The notes: generated from the letters alone by a model not told the origin. DNA of 64,000 nucleotides from Haloarcula sp. DT43 (GCF_037078405.1 NZ_JAYMGZ010000002.1:1-64000), one strand, 5' to 3'; positions 43,689 through 52,268 are shown, counted from the stretch's first letter. Program-made: numbers and translations.

Positions 43689-44399
43689 TCAGACGCTTGG
43701 GTAGACAATAGATGGATCACAGGTGGGGTCAGCATCGGCTGGGAGGGTCGAGTAGGTTCCGTTAGATTCGCGGGCGGTGAGTGCGAGGATGGCGGCGTCG
43801 AGGACGTCGTCGACGCGGCCTGACTGGATGCGGTGATGCCACTGGCTGTTTGTTTGGCGCTCGTCAGCAAGGTCGAGTACTGGTTGGAAGGTGTCTCCGC
43901 CGTGCTTGATGAGACACTCTTTCCGGGCTTCGAGGCCTGTGTCGCTTTTTTTCGACGGGAGGTCGTCGCCGTGGTATGCTTTGAAGCACACCTCTGGGTG
44001 ACTCTCGTAGACCGTCGCACGTGCGGTGTCGAATTCATCCAGCAAGGCGTTCACTTCCCGGATACGTGGGATGAGGCCCCAGCTGTGGCTTCCCAACCCG
44101 CGCGTATTCTTCGCTACTGCGTCGTCGTAGTCATGTGCTGTCACTGCGTCGCTGTTCGGTGTCCAGAAGACGGTACTACCCCGGGAGCCGAGGAAGTCCT
44201 TGGCTTCCTGGTCACACTTCCGATTTCCCTCACTTTCAAGGTGAACTGGGATGTCTACGAGGATCTCGGTTGCCCGATCCCTGTATTCGTGCCAGACGTT
44301 GAGCAGTGAGGGTTCTGTACTGATGTCGGTGGTCTCGGTGGTCGCTTCGACAACGACCCAGGATCCGCTTGCCCAGTCCACGCCGACGTGAGAATCCAT
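43689..44399 (-). CDS. DUF429 predicted RNase H-like nuclease
   Basis: 236 residues from the ATG at 44399 (MDSHVGVDWASG). Conserved acidic positions of DUF429 are visible: GVDWASGSW, ILVDIPVHL, and DDVLDAAILALTA near the C-terminus, together with ESHPEVCFKAYHG. The family is predicted to be an RNase H-like nuclease, often found in mobile or defence contexts. It is a single gene; the 76 bp before the next convergent gene hold nothing clear. Confidence 0.75.
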   Translation of the reverse strand: MDSHVGVDWASGSWVVVEATTETTDISTEPSLLNVWHEYRDRATEILVDIPVHLESEGNRKCDQEAKDFLGSRGSTVFWTPNSDAVTAHDYDDAVAKNTRGLGSHSWGLIPRIREVNALLDEFDTARATVYESHPEVCFKAYHGDDLPSKKSDTGLEARKECLIKHGGDTFQPVLDLADERQTNSQWHHRIQSGRVDDVLDAAILALTARESNGTYSTLPADADPTCDPSIVYPSV

Positions 44400-44575
44400 A
44401 GAGAAGAGAATCGAGGAGTGCACTTAGTTTCCAGTCCCCCCGTTCGGTCCGTGACCCGACGGGTAGGAGATGTTTCGATGGTCTTCTGACTCCCAGCTTA
44501 CAAAGTTGAGGACGACTCTGTCGCGGTGACTGTTCGAATCACCACTTCGATTTTGTCGTGTTTTCCGGTGGCCGT

Positions 44576-45682
44576 TTAATCGCTTCTCGGTTCGTCGAAA
44601 TCGAATCTGGTGGAACCAACTACTCCTCCGAGTGTCGCAGCGGCGATGTCCGGAGAGATGACCCCGCCCGTCGAGATGACAATAGGGGCGAGAACCAGCA
44701 ACAGGCCCAATGCGTACGCTGCTGCGCCTGCTACCGGGGCGGGTTCTGTTGTAGTCGCTTTCATTGATTCTCGCTCATACCGTACGCGAGTAAGGGACTC
44801 TCTTACTGTGACCATCGTCCCTAGGGCGATTGCAGTGGATGGCGTCGCAGCGTTCAAGAAGTCACTCAGTGGCTTCGTTGATTCGAACTCTTCCTTTTCG
44901 GCTGCGGTCTCTTCGGCATCTAACCGTTTCTTTAGGGTTTGCACATCGCTTTTCGTTAGATCAGCCACGTCAACGATTCCCCGGAGATCGAGTGCGCGCT
45001 CGATCTGTTCTAGCCGTGCCAGTATCTTGCCGAACTCGTCCTGCCGCGGCGGGGCCGGAACGTCTTTTTCCACTACTCCCGCGCGTGCGAGTTCGTCTTG
45101 CAAGTCGCGGGGTAGTGGACTCGCAAGGTAGGGTTCGATGGCTTTCCTGCTATCCCAGCTCCCCATTTCCATCACGACTTCCATATCGACGCCAAGACGA
45201 CGGACCATGTTCGTCGCGTAGTAAGCTCGCAAGTCATGGGATCGAACGTGCTCGTAGTCGCTGTTGCCCGTCGCTATTGCGGTTGCTTCAGCGGTCTCTC
45301 TTATTTGATCACCCAACCATTTTGCCGTGATGTCGAAGATCTCGTCGTCCCCTTCTATACCCTCGTCATCACAGTACTGCTGTACCTCCTCGTACAGATC
45401 CCAGGGTACCCACGAAACCCGCGCCTTTCCTCCGAGCGTGTTTTCGCCTTCAGTAGTGTCTTTCGTCTCTCGGAGTCTTACGAACGCCAACTCAACGCGT
45501 GGGTCGTCAGGAACGAAGAAGTCGTTCCGGACCAGGTTTGCCGTCTTTCCAATCCGTGGTGAGGACTCAGCGATGATCCGAGATGCGATTCGCTCTCGGC
45601 GGTCGCAGTGGTCGAGGAATGTCTCGTATTCGTACGGGGCTAGGTAGACCCGCACTTCTTTTTCCATTGGTTTCAATCTCAT
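44576..45682 (-). CDS. Tyrosine recombinase with C-terminal membrane segments
   Basis: 368 residues from the ATG at 45682 (MRLKPMEKEVRVYLAP); an upstream ATG at 45715 is possible. The catalytic domain keeps SHDLRAYYATNM (HxxR-like), MGSWDSRKAIEPYLA (nucleophile Tyr) and an N-terminal Arg region (RIASRIIAESSPRIGK). After a coiled linker come two hydrophobic segments, AAAYALGLLLVLAPIVI and GGVISPDIAAATLGGVV, then a short acidic tail. A membrane-anchored recombinase is odd. The upstream gap has dyads that could be its operator or recombination site. Confidence 0.78.
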   Translation of the reverse strand: MRLKPMEKEVRVYLAPYEYETFLDHCDRRERIASRIIAESSPRIGKTANLVRNDFFVPDDPRVELAFVRLRETKDTTEGENTLGGKARVSWVPWDLYEEVQQYCDDEGIEGDDEIFDITAKWLGDQIRETAEATAIATGNSDYEHVRSHDLRAYYATNMVRRLGVDMEVVMEMGSWDSRKAIEPYLASPLPRDLQDELARAGVVEKDVPAPPRQDEFGKILARLEQIERALDLRGIVDVADLTKSDVQTLKKRLDAEETAAEKEEFESTKPLSDFLNAATPSTAIALGTMVTVRESLTRVRYERESMKATTTEPAPVAGAAAYALGLLLVLAPIVISTGGVISPDIAAATLGGVVGSTRFDFDEPRSD

Positions 45683-45715
45683 TATACTTCCATCCTCATT
45701 TCGATCTATCAGCAT

Positions 45716-46097
45716 CTAAACGCTGAATACGTAGTAAACTTCGGGTAACCACCCCCGTCACGTACGGCGTGTTCTGAAAAGAGAAAAAATCCGAAGTCCG
45801 TCGCAGTCTGCTGATTTTCCTGATTTGTGGTTCGGGTTTGTTCTTCAGAGAGAGAAACCCGAAGTGAATCTATTAATCTGATATGTTGCTAAAATGGTCG
45901 TACTGTGAGTCGGAGATTCGTGCTGTGAGTACAGATTCTTTATAAGAATAACGCGATGGTCGTTTTGATTCTCTGCGGCAAGAGCTGCAGTCCATACCGG
46001 AGGTCTTTGTTGACGGTTGGGAAACGCCAAGTGCCGGTTCTCCCACCTTTCAGTCTCTTTCCCTTGATGAGGATACGCGAATGAGTGTCTGAGCTGG
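45716..46097. other. Gene-free stretch with a 9-bp dyad
   Basis: No convincing gene is seen in this 382-bp interval. TTCGGGTTT (45831-45839) and AAACCCGAA (45855-45863) are a perfect inverted repeat with a 15-nt loop, and a related CTTCGGGT occurs near 45739. An open frame at 45845-46129 on the minus strand lacks haloarchaeal amino-acid bias and is probably spurious. The region may include the promoter of the recombinase at 44576-45682 and decayed sequence. Confidence 0.4.
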
Positions 46098-47489
46098 TTA
46101 TGTACCCAACGTAGTAACGACGTCGTCAACTGTGAAGAGCCGAAGATTTTCCCGCTCCGAAGCCGCTTCCTCTACGGACTGTTTGAACCCACTCCGCGAG
46201 AATAGGGCGTACTTTTCGACTCGACTGCTACCGTCCTTGGGTGTCCATCGAAGCTCCTCGACGTGCCGTTCCAGCTTCGAGAGTGCGTCATACCCCAGTG
46301 GCGACTGCTGGAATTTACACTCGCCAACGATCAGGGTGCCTCCCGCGGTGAGTCCCACGACGTCAACTTCGTGTTCACCGTACCACCATTGCCCGGTCTG
46401 TGTAATCGTGTACTCCGGGTACAGTGACCGAAGTGCCGAGCAGCAGAGGTCCTCAAACGAGTGGCTCACGAAGTCAGCCAATTCTGGTTGGATCAGCACC
46501 TCGTACGCATCTTCCCCGAGTTCGTCGTACTGTTCGCCGGTCCCGTAGACGAAGTGGAACCAGAAGCGGAAGAATGGGTCCCGAATCCGATATCTGCTGC
46601 GTTTGCTCCGCTCTTTTTGCTCAGTTACCGGGACGTGCTGATCGACGAGCCTGAGTCGAGAGAGTCGATTGAGGTATTTCGAGAGCTGATTGTAGTCGAT
46701 GCCCGTCGTCCCTGCAATCTCGTTCCGGCTGGTGCTTCCACCGGCGATGGCCTCTATGATCGAAAAGTACCGTGTCGGTTCTGTCAGTTCCATCCGGAGC
46801 ACGTAGTCCGGTTCATTATGGAGAGTTCCGTGGCGTGAGAGTATCGTCTGCTGGATGTTCTCTGCGAGCGTCGCGTCGGGTGAGACCTCTTCGAGGTAGT
46901 ACGGGACGCCGCCGAAGACGCCCCACGTGAGGACTTGCTCGTCGGGAGTGTATGCATCGTCGAAGAACTCCATTGCGGCTTCGAATGGTAGTTGTCTGAT
47001 GTCGAGTTTGAGTGAGGATCGGCCGTACAGGGGGCTGTTGCCGAGGAGAGCTGCCTCTTCCATCATGCTGATTGACGACCCGACGAGAACGAACGTCGCA
47101 GCCGACTCGTCAAGCTCGTGGTCGAACATTGCCTGTAACACCGAGGGAAGGCTCTCATCCTGTTCGACGAGGTACAGGAACTCGTCGAGAACGATAATCG
47201 CGTCCTGTTCGGCGAGATATCCGAGGATCTCTTCCCAGTCTTCCCGTATCCGAGTCACGCCTGGGTAGGAGTCCGCGGCCGCGTCGATGAACTGCTGGAG
47301 CTGGAGAGCACTCGTTTTCTGCTTCGCTTGATAAACGACGGCGTCATCATATTGATTGAGGGACTGCTTGACGAGGGCGGTCTTACCGAGCCGCCGTCGA
47401 CCGTATATCACCGCGAGTTCGGCATCGTCTGATTCGTAGAGATCCCTGAGCCGTGAGAGTTCCTCACTCCGGTTTACGAAGCCCGGCAT
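46098..47489 (-). CDS. DUF234-type archaeal ATPase with PD-(D/E)XK C-terminus
   Basis: 463 residues. The N-terminal STAND-like ATPase begins MPGFVNRSEELSRLRDLY, with Walker A IYGRRRLGKTALVKQ and Walker B AIIVLDEFLYLV. A winged-helix region follows (GTTGIDYNQLSKYLNRLSRL), then a C-terminal DUF234 region in which HEVDVVGL and LIVGECKFQQ give a nuclease-like D...ExK pattern. Such archaeal ATPases are abundant and poorly characterised; some act in defence. Its promoter has a TATA-like TATTATAAAT at 47511-47520 (minus strand), suggesting a leaderless transcript, with a tandem dyad operator just upstream. Confidence 0.85.
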   Translation of the reverse strand: MPGFVNRSEELSRLRDLYESDDAELAVIYGRRRLGKTALVKQSLNQYDDAVVYQAKQKTSALQLQQFIDAAADSYPGVTRIREDWEEILGYLAEQDAIIVLDEFLYLVEQDESLPSVLQAMFDHELDESAATFVLVGSSISMMEEAALLGNSPLYGRSSLKLDIRQLPFEAAMEFFDDAYTPDEQVLTWGVFGGVPYYLEEVSPDATLAENIQQTILSRHGTLHNEPDYVLRMELTEPTRYFSIIEAIAGGSTSRNEIAGTTGIDYNQLSKYLNRLSRLRLVDQHVPVTEQKERSKRSRYRIRDPFFRFWFHFVYGTGEQYDELGEDAYEVLIQPELADFVSHSFEDLCCSALRSLYPEYTITQTGQWWYGEHEVDVVGLTAGGTLIVGECKFQQSPLGYDALSKLERHVEELRWTPKDGSSRVEKYALFSRSGFKQSVEEAASERENLRLFTVDDVVTTLGT

Positions 47490-47528
47490 AGCTACTCCTA
47501 CTCTCCCTCGATTTATAATACCTTCTCT

Positions 47529-47562
47529 TATCGTACTTCAGAGTACGATACTTTGAAGTATC
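47529..47562. promoter_or_regulatory. Tandem dyad operator upstream of the DUF234 ATPase
   Basis: TATCGTACT (47529-47537) and AGTACGATA (47542-47550) form a 9-bp dyad around TCAG. GATACTT (47547-47553) and AAGTATC (47556-47562) form a second dyad that overlaps the first. The two carry related cores, TACTTCAGAGTA and TACTTTGAAGTA, 15 bp apart. They lie directly upstream of the TATA-like box of the ATPase gene. Confidence 0.55.
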
Positions 47563-47662
47563 ATATTTTGCGTGGCTATTCCGTCTCTGGACGATTCAGG
47601 AACGGGGAGAAAGCGCTGAGTCGAATAGCTAGCGTTCGAGAGTCAGAATCGTGCCGCGTGTC

Positions 47663-47869
47663 TCACTGTGTATCTTTCAGTTCCTTGATCCGTTCAAGAT
47701 CATCTGTGATTGATTCTACAGAGGCGTCTTCGCCATATTCAACGAAGGCAGCAATCGCTAAGGCCCGAACGAAGTCGTTGTTACTGTGTTTGATCAGTCG
47801 CTCTAACTGCTGCTTGTTTTCCCGCACGTACTCACTCGGCGGAAGGCTGTCATCGTCGTATCCGACCAT
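47663..47869 (-). CDS. Small hypothetical protein
   Basis: 68 residues from the ATG at 47869 (MVGYDDDSLPPSEY); a start at 47923 would add 18 residues. It is acidic and helical, with RENKQQLERLIKHSNNDFVRALAIAAFVEYG. No family is recognised. It stands alone upstream of the DUF234 ATPase on the same strand and is separated from it by the tandem operator. Confidence 0.5.
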   Translation of the reverse strand: MVGYDDDSLPPSEYVRENKQQLERLIKHSNNDFVRALAIAAFVEYGEDASVESITDDLERIKELKDTQ

Positions 47870-48107
47870 ACCTGAATTAGAAGAAGGATGGTACTCTACG
47901 TGCCGAGAATAAAGTAACTTCACCGCCGAAAACTATTAACTGCTCATTCTGAACGCCACGGAGACGTGCCCTAACTGGGTATCCGAACTTAGAAAACACG
48001 CAAGTCGAGCGACTCACCACCAGGGAACAATGGCAGAATTAACTTCGGAATTAACAGTTCTACCCTGGCTATCATATTTACCTCTGGACCGGGGAAGTCG
48101 CCTTGTA

Positions 48108-48509
48108 ATGAATGAGAACGAGTTCGACCAACTACTCAAACAGAAATACGCACAGGTGGTGCTGAAAGAATTACTGGAGGCTGACGGCTACAGTTGTGCG
48201 TTTAGTGCGCTTCGAGAGGAAGTCAACGCGATTACAACAGATGACTCACGTGGTGCTAAAGAAACGATTCAGGGAAGCGAGTACTCTCCTGCTTCCTTGA
48301 GCTCGTTGCTTTCGGCGGCAAAGGACGCAGGCATCGCGGATCAGTATCTTACTGATGACGGCCAGATCCGCTGGCGACTACGCCCCTCGGAATTGTCCCG
48401 ATCTCAAATAAACGAAATCAAGGCCAGAACCCACCAGAGCAGGAGCCACACGGACACCTCAAGCGTTGACTTATACCAGAAACGCCACACAGAGTCCGTG
48501 TTCCAATAA
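48108..48509 (+). CDS. Hypothetical protein
   Basis: 133 residues from the ATG at 48108 (MNENEFDQLLKQKYAQVVLKELLEADG). The start is chosen because the preceding in-frame part looks unlike protein. The N-terminal half is helical and could be a winged-helix domain; the C-terminus is polar. No family is recognised. It stands 150 bp before the degenerate integrase gene on the same strand. Confidence 0.5.
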   Translation: MNENEFDQLLKQKYAQVVLKELLEADGYSCAFSALREEVNAITTDDSRGAKETIQGSEYSPASLSSLLSAAKDAGIADQYLTDDGQIRWRLRPSELSRSQINEIKARTHQSRSHTDTSSVDLYQKRHTESVFQ

Positions 48510-48650
48510 ACAGTCTGATGACTGAATAGTCTGCTTCGGCAACGCGCTGTCAGCTATAGCCAAGAGGACGGCCAGCCGTTCGGTCGTATAAACATTCCGC
48601 TGGTGAAGTGACTTCTCCCACGAGTCGGCGATTACCCCTCCGGCCGAACG

Positions 48651-49349
48651 ATGGGTTGCGTCATGCAAGAACCGAATGACGACCCAGGGACGATACTCCG
48701 CTGGGAAGACCACATCGTACCGATTCTAGAACATCCAGCCATCCACATTCGAGACAAAGCCCTCGTCGCAGTCGGGTGGGAAGCACATCCACGACCAGTT
48801 GAAGTTCAACAGCTGAGCTTCAGCGACGTGGAAGACAAAGGCGACCACATGACGATCCTACTCACCGGCCCGCAGGGACGTGACCGAAAACTCATGATCG
48901 TCGGATCGGCACCCTACCTGAGAAAGTGGATTCAAGCGGAACACCCGGTCGTCGAATTGCTCGCAGACGATGCCGAACCGCTAAAAGATGCCGCACCAGG
49001 AACGCTGGTCTGGACCGGAACGGAACGGAACCACTACCTCTCCTCGGCCGAGTTTCTGAGCATTACGGAGCGAGCCCGCAAGCGCGCTAATGTCACGGCA
49101 GAAGTCACGCTGGAGAAGCTCCGAAAGTCACGAGCGAAACAACTGGCTGCCAAACTCGCCTTGGACAATCGTATTCTTCGAGAGAGGTTCGGATGGATAC
49201 GCCACGTGCGCATGGAGGACATCGAATCGTTCATAGACAACAGTTCCGACGAAGACATCAAGCCGCGCCCACCCATCCAGTGTTCGGACTGTGGTGCGTG
49301 GAGACCACGACATCAACCGTGCCTCTGGTGTGATGCCGGTCGCTCATAA
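48651..49349 (+). pseudogene. Degenerate integrase paralogue lacking the catalytic Tyr
   Basis: 232 residues resembling the catalytic part of the island integrase at 50894-52213: HPRPVEVQQLSF around the first Arg, TLEKLRKSRAKQLA around the second, and a C-terminal zinc finger CSDCGAWRPRHQPCLWC like the integrase's CPRCDKQTPRDEPFCVWC. The N-terminal core-binding domain is absent. No Tyr occurs in the last ~60 residues; the place of the nucleophile reads DIESFID. It is an intact reading frame, so it may be a DNA-binding decoy or regulator rather than a dead gene. Confidence 0.65.
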
Positions 49350-49757
49350 ATCGTCTTTGGCTGCGGCTTTGGCGAAGTGATTTCTGATTTGCTTTTCGCT
49401 CTGTCGAGATCCTCAGCCGCTGATAGCTTTTTCAGGCCGTGCTGAATACAGCGCGCATATTCATCACAGTGTTCGAACCGGTAGTGTGGGGTCTATTCTA
49501 TCCTACCCCCATTTGTGTCTATCACACGGGTGGAGACTACGGAAGCTGAAATGACGTCAAGCATGGTGATATCGCTGGAGGGAGCGTCATCACTAAGAAA
49601 TCAGATGGAGAATAGATGTCGATGTCGCTCGTGGGTTTCGATATTATCGATCCCCCGTGCGAAGCAGTATTTATTAGGCACTATATAAAAATCTAAGAGG
49701 ATGTCCCAAATCCAGGAGCTCAATCTCATCTGCCCGTCATAACAATCGAAATGGCTT
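49350..49757. other. Gene-free stretch before the membrane protein
   Basis: This 408-bp interval holds no convincing gene. A strong TATA-like run, CACTATATAAAAA, lies near 49679-49691, about 67 bp before the ATG at 49758, and is a plausible promoter for it. The rest is mixed-composition sequence without clear repeats. Confidence 0.4.
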
Positions 49758-50495
49758 ATGACCGACAGCATCATAACAGATGATGAACTTTGGCGGATTG
49801 GACGGTGGGGGGTTGCACGAAGAGGGCTCCGTCCGGTAATTTGTCTACCCGAGAGTCACGCACGAAGACTGCTCAATACAAAAGATATCCTTGAGGTTGC
49901 CGGAATTATACTATATTTGATTTCTACGGGCCTATTTTTTACAGATATCTTAGGTGCCGAGTTCCCGATATTGATTGGTGGTGCCGTGATTGTATTGAGG
50001 GGAGTGGTCATACTAGTTAGCTTTTCAATCGTAGCTCGAACAGTTGTTTGGCACATCTCCACGAGACCTCAGGGAGACGATCAGATTGAGGGCCGGGGTA
50101 TGAGCTTGCGGGCGGAGGTGAAAGATGCAGGCCTACACATCCTGATAAAAAATTACAGAGCAATGAGTGTTGATTTTAGGATTGGTGTCCAGTCCCAATC
50201 GGGAATGATCTCCGCCAGGGGAGATGATCACAATTGGGTCATTCCTCCTCAGATGGCAAGGCCGGGAGAGGGTTTTGACGAAACCGAACTCGTCATTGAT
50301 CTCGATAAAGTTGGGACTGGTGGGGCCCAAGACGACATATTGGAAGTAACTGTAGATGCCAACCCCACGTCTCCTTCGGTAGAGCAAGAATATACGAGGG
50401 TGGGGCAATTTGAGATTCCCATCACTATCTCGGAGGCTGGTGAGATGTCGTCCGAGGTTATCATGAGGAAATATGAGGCCGAAATACTCGAATAG
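49758..50495 (+). CDS. Hypothetical two-helix membrane protein
   Basis: 245 residues. Two adjacent transmembrane helices lie near residues 46-100 (VAGIILYLISTGLFFTDIL and FPILIGGAVIVLRGVVILV), followed by a soluble beta-rich domain of ~140 residues (LRAEVKDAGLHILIKNYRAM, VGQFEIPITI). No family is recognised. Codon use is AT-richer than the chromosome. It is isolated near the right end of the island. Confidence 0.55.
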   Translation: MTDSIITDDELWRIGRWGVARRGLRPVICLPESHARRLLNTKDILEVAGIILYLISTGLFFTDILGAEFPILIGGAVIVLRGVVILVSFSIVARTVVWHISTRPQGDDQIEGRGMSLRAEVKDAGLHILIKNYRAMSVDFRIGVQSQSGMISARGDDHNWVIPPQMARPGEGFDETELVIDLDKVGTGGAQDDILEVTVDANPTSPSVEQEYTRVGQFEIPITISEAGEMSSEVIMRKYEAEILE

Positions 50496-50627
50496 CGGGT
50501 CGCTCACTGGCCACGATCTGATGAAGGAAAGCGAATCGATTAGTTTTGATGTCTCGGTGTGGCCGAGGCTGGGGTCATCCGCTGCGACGTCGATGGCAGG
50601 TTCTTATAACCCGAGTGCATTCGATAT

Positions 50628-50897
50628 TTAAAGATCTGGTGTTAGGCCGAAGCTGGGTAACCGAGTGATTGACCCCTCACCGTTGACGACGTACGGCAAC
50701 TGGACTACGTCGGATTCAGTTCGCCGTATCCATTCACGAGCGATGTCTACATCCCATTGACTGCTGGACTCATCATCTGTATTCAGCACGCCATATCTAT
50801 CAAACTCTGAGGACTTCAACAGAGCTGTTTTCTGAAACCAGAGACGGTACACACTATACTCACCTGCTCTGAAGCGCAGGGCAGCATTTGCGATCAC
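50628..50897 (-). CDS. Small protein coupled to the integrase
   Basis: 89 residues starting inside the 3' end of the integrase gene (4-bp overlap), hence translationally coupled to it. The sequence is mixed (MIANAALRFRAGEYSVYRLW) without a recognised fold. A recombination-directionality factor would fit the position, but the composition does not clearly suggest a winged helix. It may also be a fragment. Confidence 0.45.
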   Translation of the reverse strand: MIANAALRFRAGEYSVYRLWFQKTALLKSSEFDRYGVLNTDDESSSQWDVDIAREWIRRTESDVVQLPYVVNGEGSITRLPSFGLTPDL

Positions 50898-52213
50898 TCG
50901 GTAGCTTCGACGAACTTCCGAGCAGTATCGATGACCTTTGCGTCGCCGCCCAAGCTCTCGATGAGGGGTTCGATCTCCTCAACTGCGTCCAAGAGCTCCG
51001 GGTTCTCTTTCGCAAGCCGGAGTAACTCTCGCCGTTTCTGGGATTCCTCCTTTTCGAGTTTGTCGACAGCATCGGGCTCCATGGCCTGGTGACACCAGAC
51101 GCAGAACGGCTCGTCGCGCGGGGTCTGTTTATCACACCGAGGGCACGTGAGCGGTGTCCTGTCTTCTGTTTTCTCGGTTTGGACGTCCAGTCCTTGAAGT
51201 TCCGCGTACTGGTTGTTCTCGTTCTCGGGGCCAAACGCTGCGATGTACCGTCTCGCGTGATCAGAGGTCGCTGTTCGTCCTTGGCGCTCGTTGATGAACG
51301 ACTCATTCGCTCCTTGTTTGGCGAGCCAGTACGTGTTCGACTTCCGGAAGTTCGTTGGCGTGACGGGCTTGTCGATGTCAGCCCGCCGCCCCGCTTTTTT
51401 GAACCGCTTGAGGAACGTCTGGTAGCTCGCGTTGTCGTACGCGTCGTCGAGGTTGCACCAGAGGTACGCCTCGTCATCGTCGGGCGCAGGGTGCTCCCTG
51501 AGCCATTGTTGTAGGTAGGGAACGCTGTTAATTAGTGTGACCGAGTGTTCCCCTTGTTTCCCGTCGAGGCTAATCTGAATCCCGTGGTCGGCATCGGTTA
51601 CCTGCCCAATCAGGATGTTGTGGCTCTCTTCTCCACGTGGTCCGAGTTCGTGGGAGACGGCGATCAGCGCCTTGTCCCGTGGATTAGTCGTTCCTTCGAC
51701 GGCCATCCGTTTGGCCTCTTCCCAGTCCAGCATGTCCGACCGGCTGGGTGAGGGGTCGTAGGAGTTGCTCGTCCCCGTTGGAACCCAGGCCAGCGAGTCC
51801 GGCACCTCGTCGTCAGCCATCTTGAGGACTCGCTTCCCGAACACCCGAAGCGCAACCCGGTAGTCCTGATTCGTCTCCTCGCTGAACTCCGGAGTATCAC
51901 GTTCCTGGTTGATCCACACGACGACATCCTCGGCGGCCTCTCGGCTTTCGAGTGCATCTGCGAGTCCGCCAACCTGTTCCGCCATGATGACGCAGTGGCG
52001 GAGGAGTTTGAGATGCCTGTAGTCCGTGTACTTCGAATTGAGTAGATTGAGCTGCCGACTAAACTCTAGGAGCGCCTCTGCATCGTCCTCGGAGATAGAC
52101 GGTACATCGTCGTCATCTTGATCATCGTCATCTGGCTCCTCGTCAGACAGACTTGAACGTTTCTTGACCCTTTGTTTGAGGTTCTCGATTTGGTCTTTCG
52201 TTCCCATCCTCAT
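50894..52213 (-). CDS. int: Island tyrosine integrase with zinc finger
   Basis: 439 residues. An acidic N-terminus is followed by a core-binding domain (about 50-150). The catalytic domain has SHELGPRGEESHNI (first Arg), VTPTNFRKSNTYW (Asn in place of His in the HxxR box) and SDHARRYIAAFG (nucleophile Tyr). A zinc finger CPRCDKQTPRDEPFCVWC and a coiled tail follow. It begins 43 bp inside the right attachment repeat and is the integrase most likely to have inserted the island into tRNA-Cys. Its start region is next to a 9-bp dyad (52233-52257). Confidence 0.9.
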   Translation of the reverse strand: MRMGTKDQIENLKQRVKKRSSLSDEEPDDDDQDDDDVPSISEDDAEALLEFSRQLNLLNSKYTDYRHLKLLRHCVIMAEQVGGLADALESREAAEDVVVWINQERDTPEFSEETNQDYRVALRVFGKRVLKMADDEVPDSLAWVPTGTSNSYDPSPSRSDMLDWEEAKRMAVEGTTNPRDKALIAVSHELGPRGEESHNILIGQVTDADHGIQISLDGKQGEHSVTLINSVPYLQQWLREHPAPDDDEAYLWCNLDDAYDNASYQTFLKRFKKAGRRADIDKPVTPTNFRKSNTYWLAKQGANESFINERQGRTATSDHARRYIAAFGPENENNQYAELQGLDVQTEKTEDRTPLTCPRCDKQTPRDEPFCVWCHQAMEPDAVDKLEKEESQKRRELLRLAKENPELLDAVEEIEPLIESLGGDAKVIDTARKFVEATE

Positions 52214-52232
52214 TTATTACTTTGAAGTGCAG

Positions 52233-52257
52233 GGCTTTAACGTTCAGTGTTAAAGCC
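52233..52257. repeat. 9-bp inverted repeat at the right island end
   Basis: GGCTTTAAC (52233-52241) and GTTAAAGCC (52249-52257) are exact inverse complements with the 7-nt loop GTTCAGT. The right arm overlaps the attachment core by two bases. The 7-nt loop containing TTCA mirrors the tRNA T-arm loop TTCAAAT on the left side. It may be the integrase core site or the int operator. Confidence 0.55.
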
Positions 52258-52268
52258 GGCCCTTGGCT
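52256..52268 (+). repeat. Right attachment-site core (copy of tRNA-Cys 3' end)
   Basis: CCGGCCCTTGGCT, identical over 13 bases to 818-830. No other part of a tRNA is present here, so this is the displaced 3' fragment. It sets the right boundary of the island. Confidence 0.85.

Larger units (their letters stand above)
831..52268. mobile_element. ~51.4 kb integrated defence island at tRNA-Cys
   Basis: The element is bounded by the 13-bp direct repeat (818-830 and 52256-52268). A tyrosine integrase (50894-52213) is the last gene before the right repeat and is transcribed away from it. Housekeeping-like chromosomal genes resume at 52434. The interior carries restriction, phosphorothioation, HRAMP and other nuclease genes, several other recombinases, and segments of clearly lower GC. 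No replication-initiator gene was recognised, so it looks like an integrative island or a decayed provirus/plasmid. Whether it still excises cannot be judged from sequence. Confidence 0.82.

Noticed and set aside
45845-46129. 94-residue open frame on the minus strand
   Set aside because: The amino-acid composition is not haloarchaeal (few acidic residues, many Gln/Asn/His) and no homologue is recognised; likely spurious.
49700-49741. 13-codon open frame near the promoter of the gene at 49758
   Set aside because: Too short to support without expression data.
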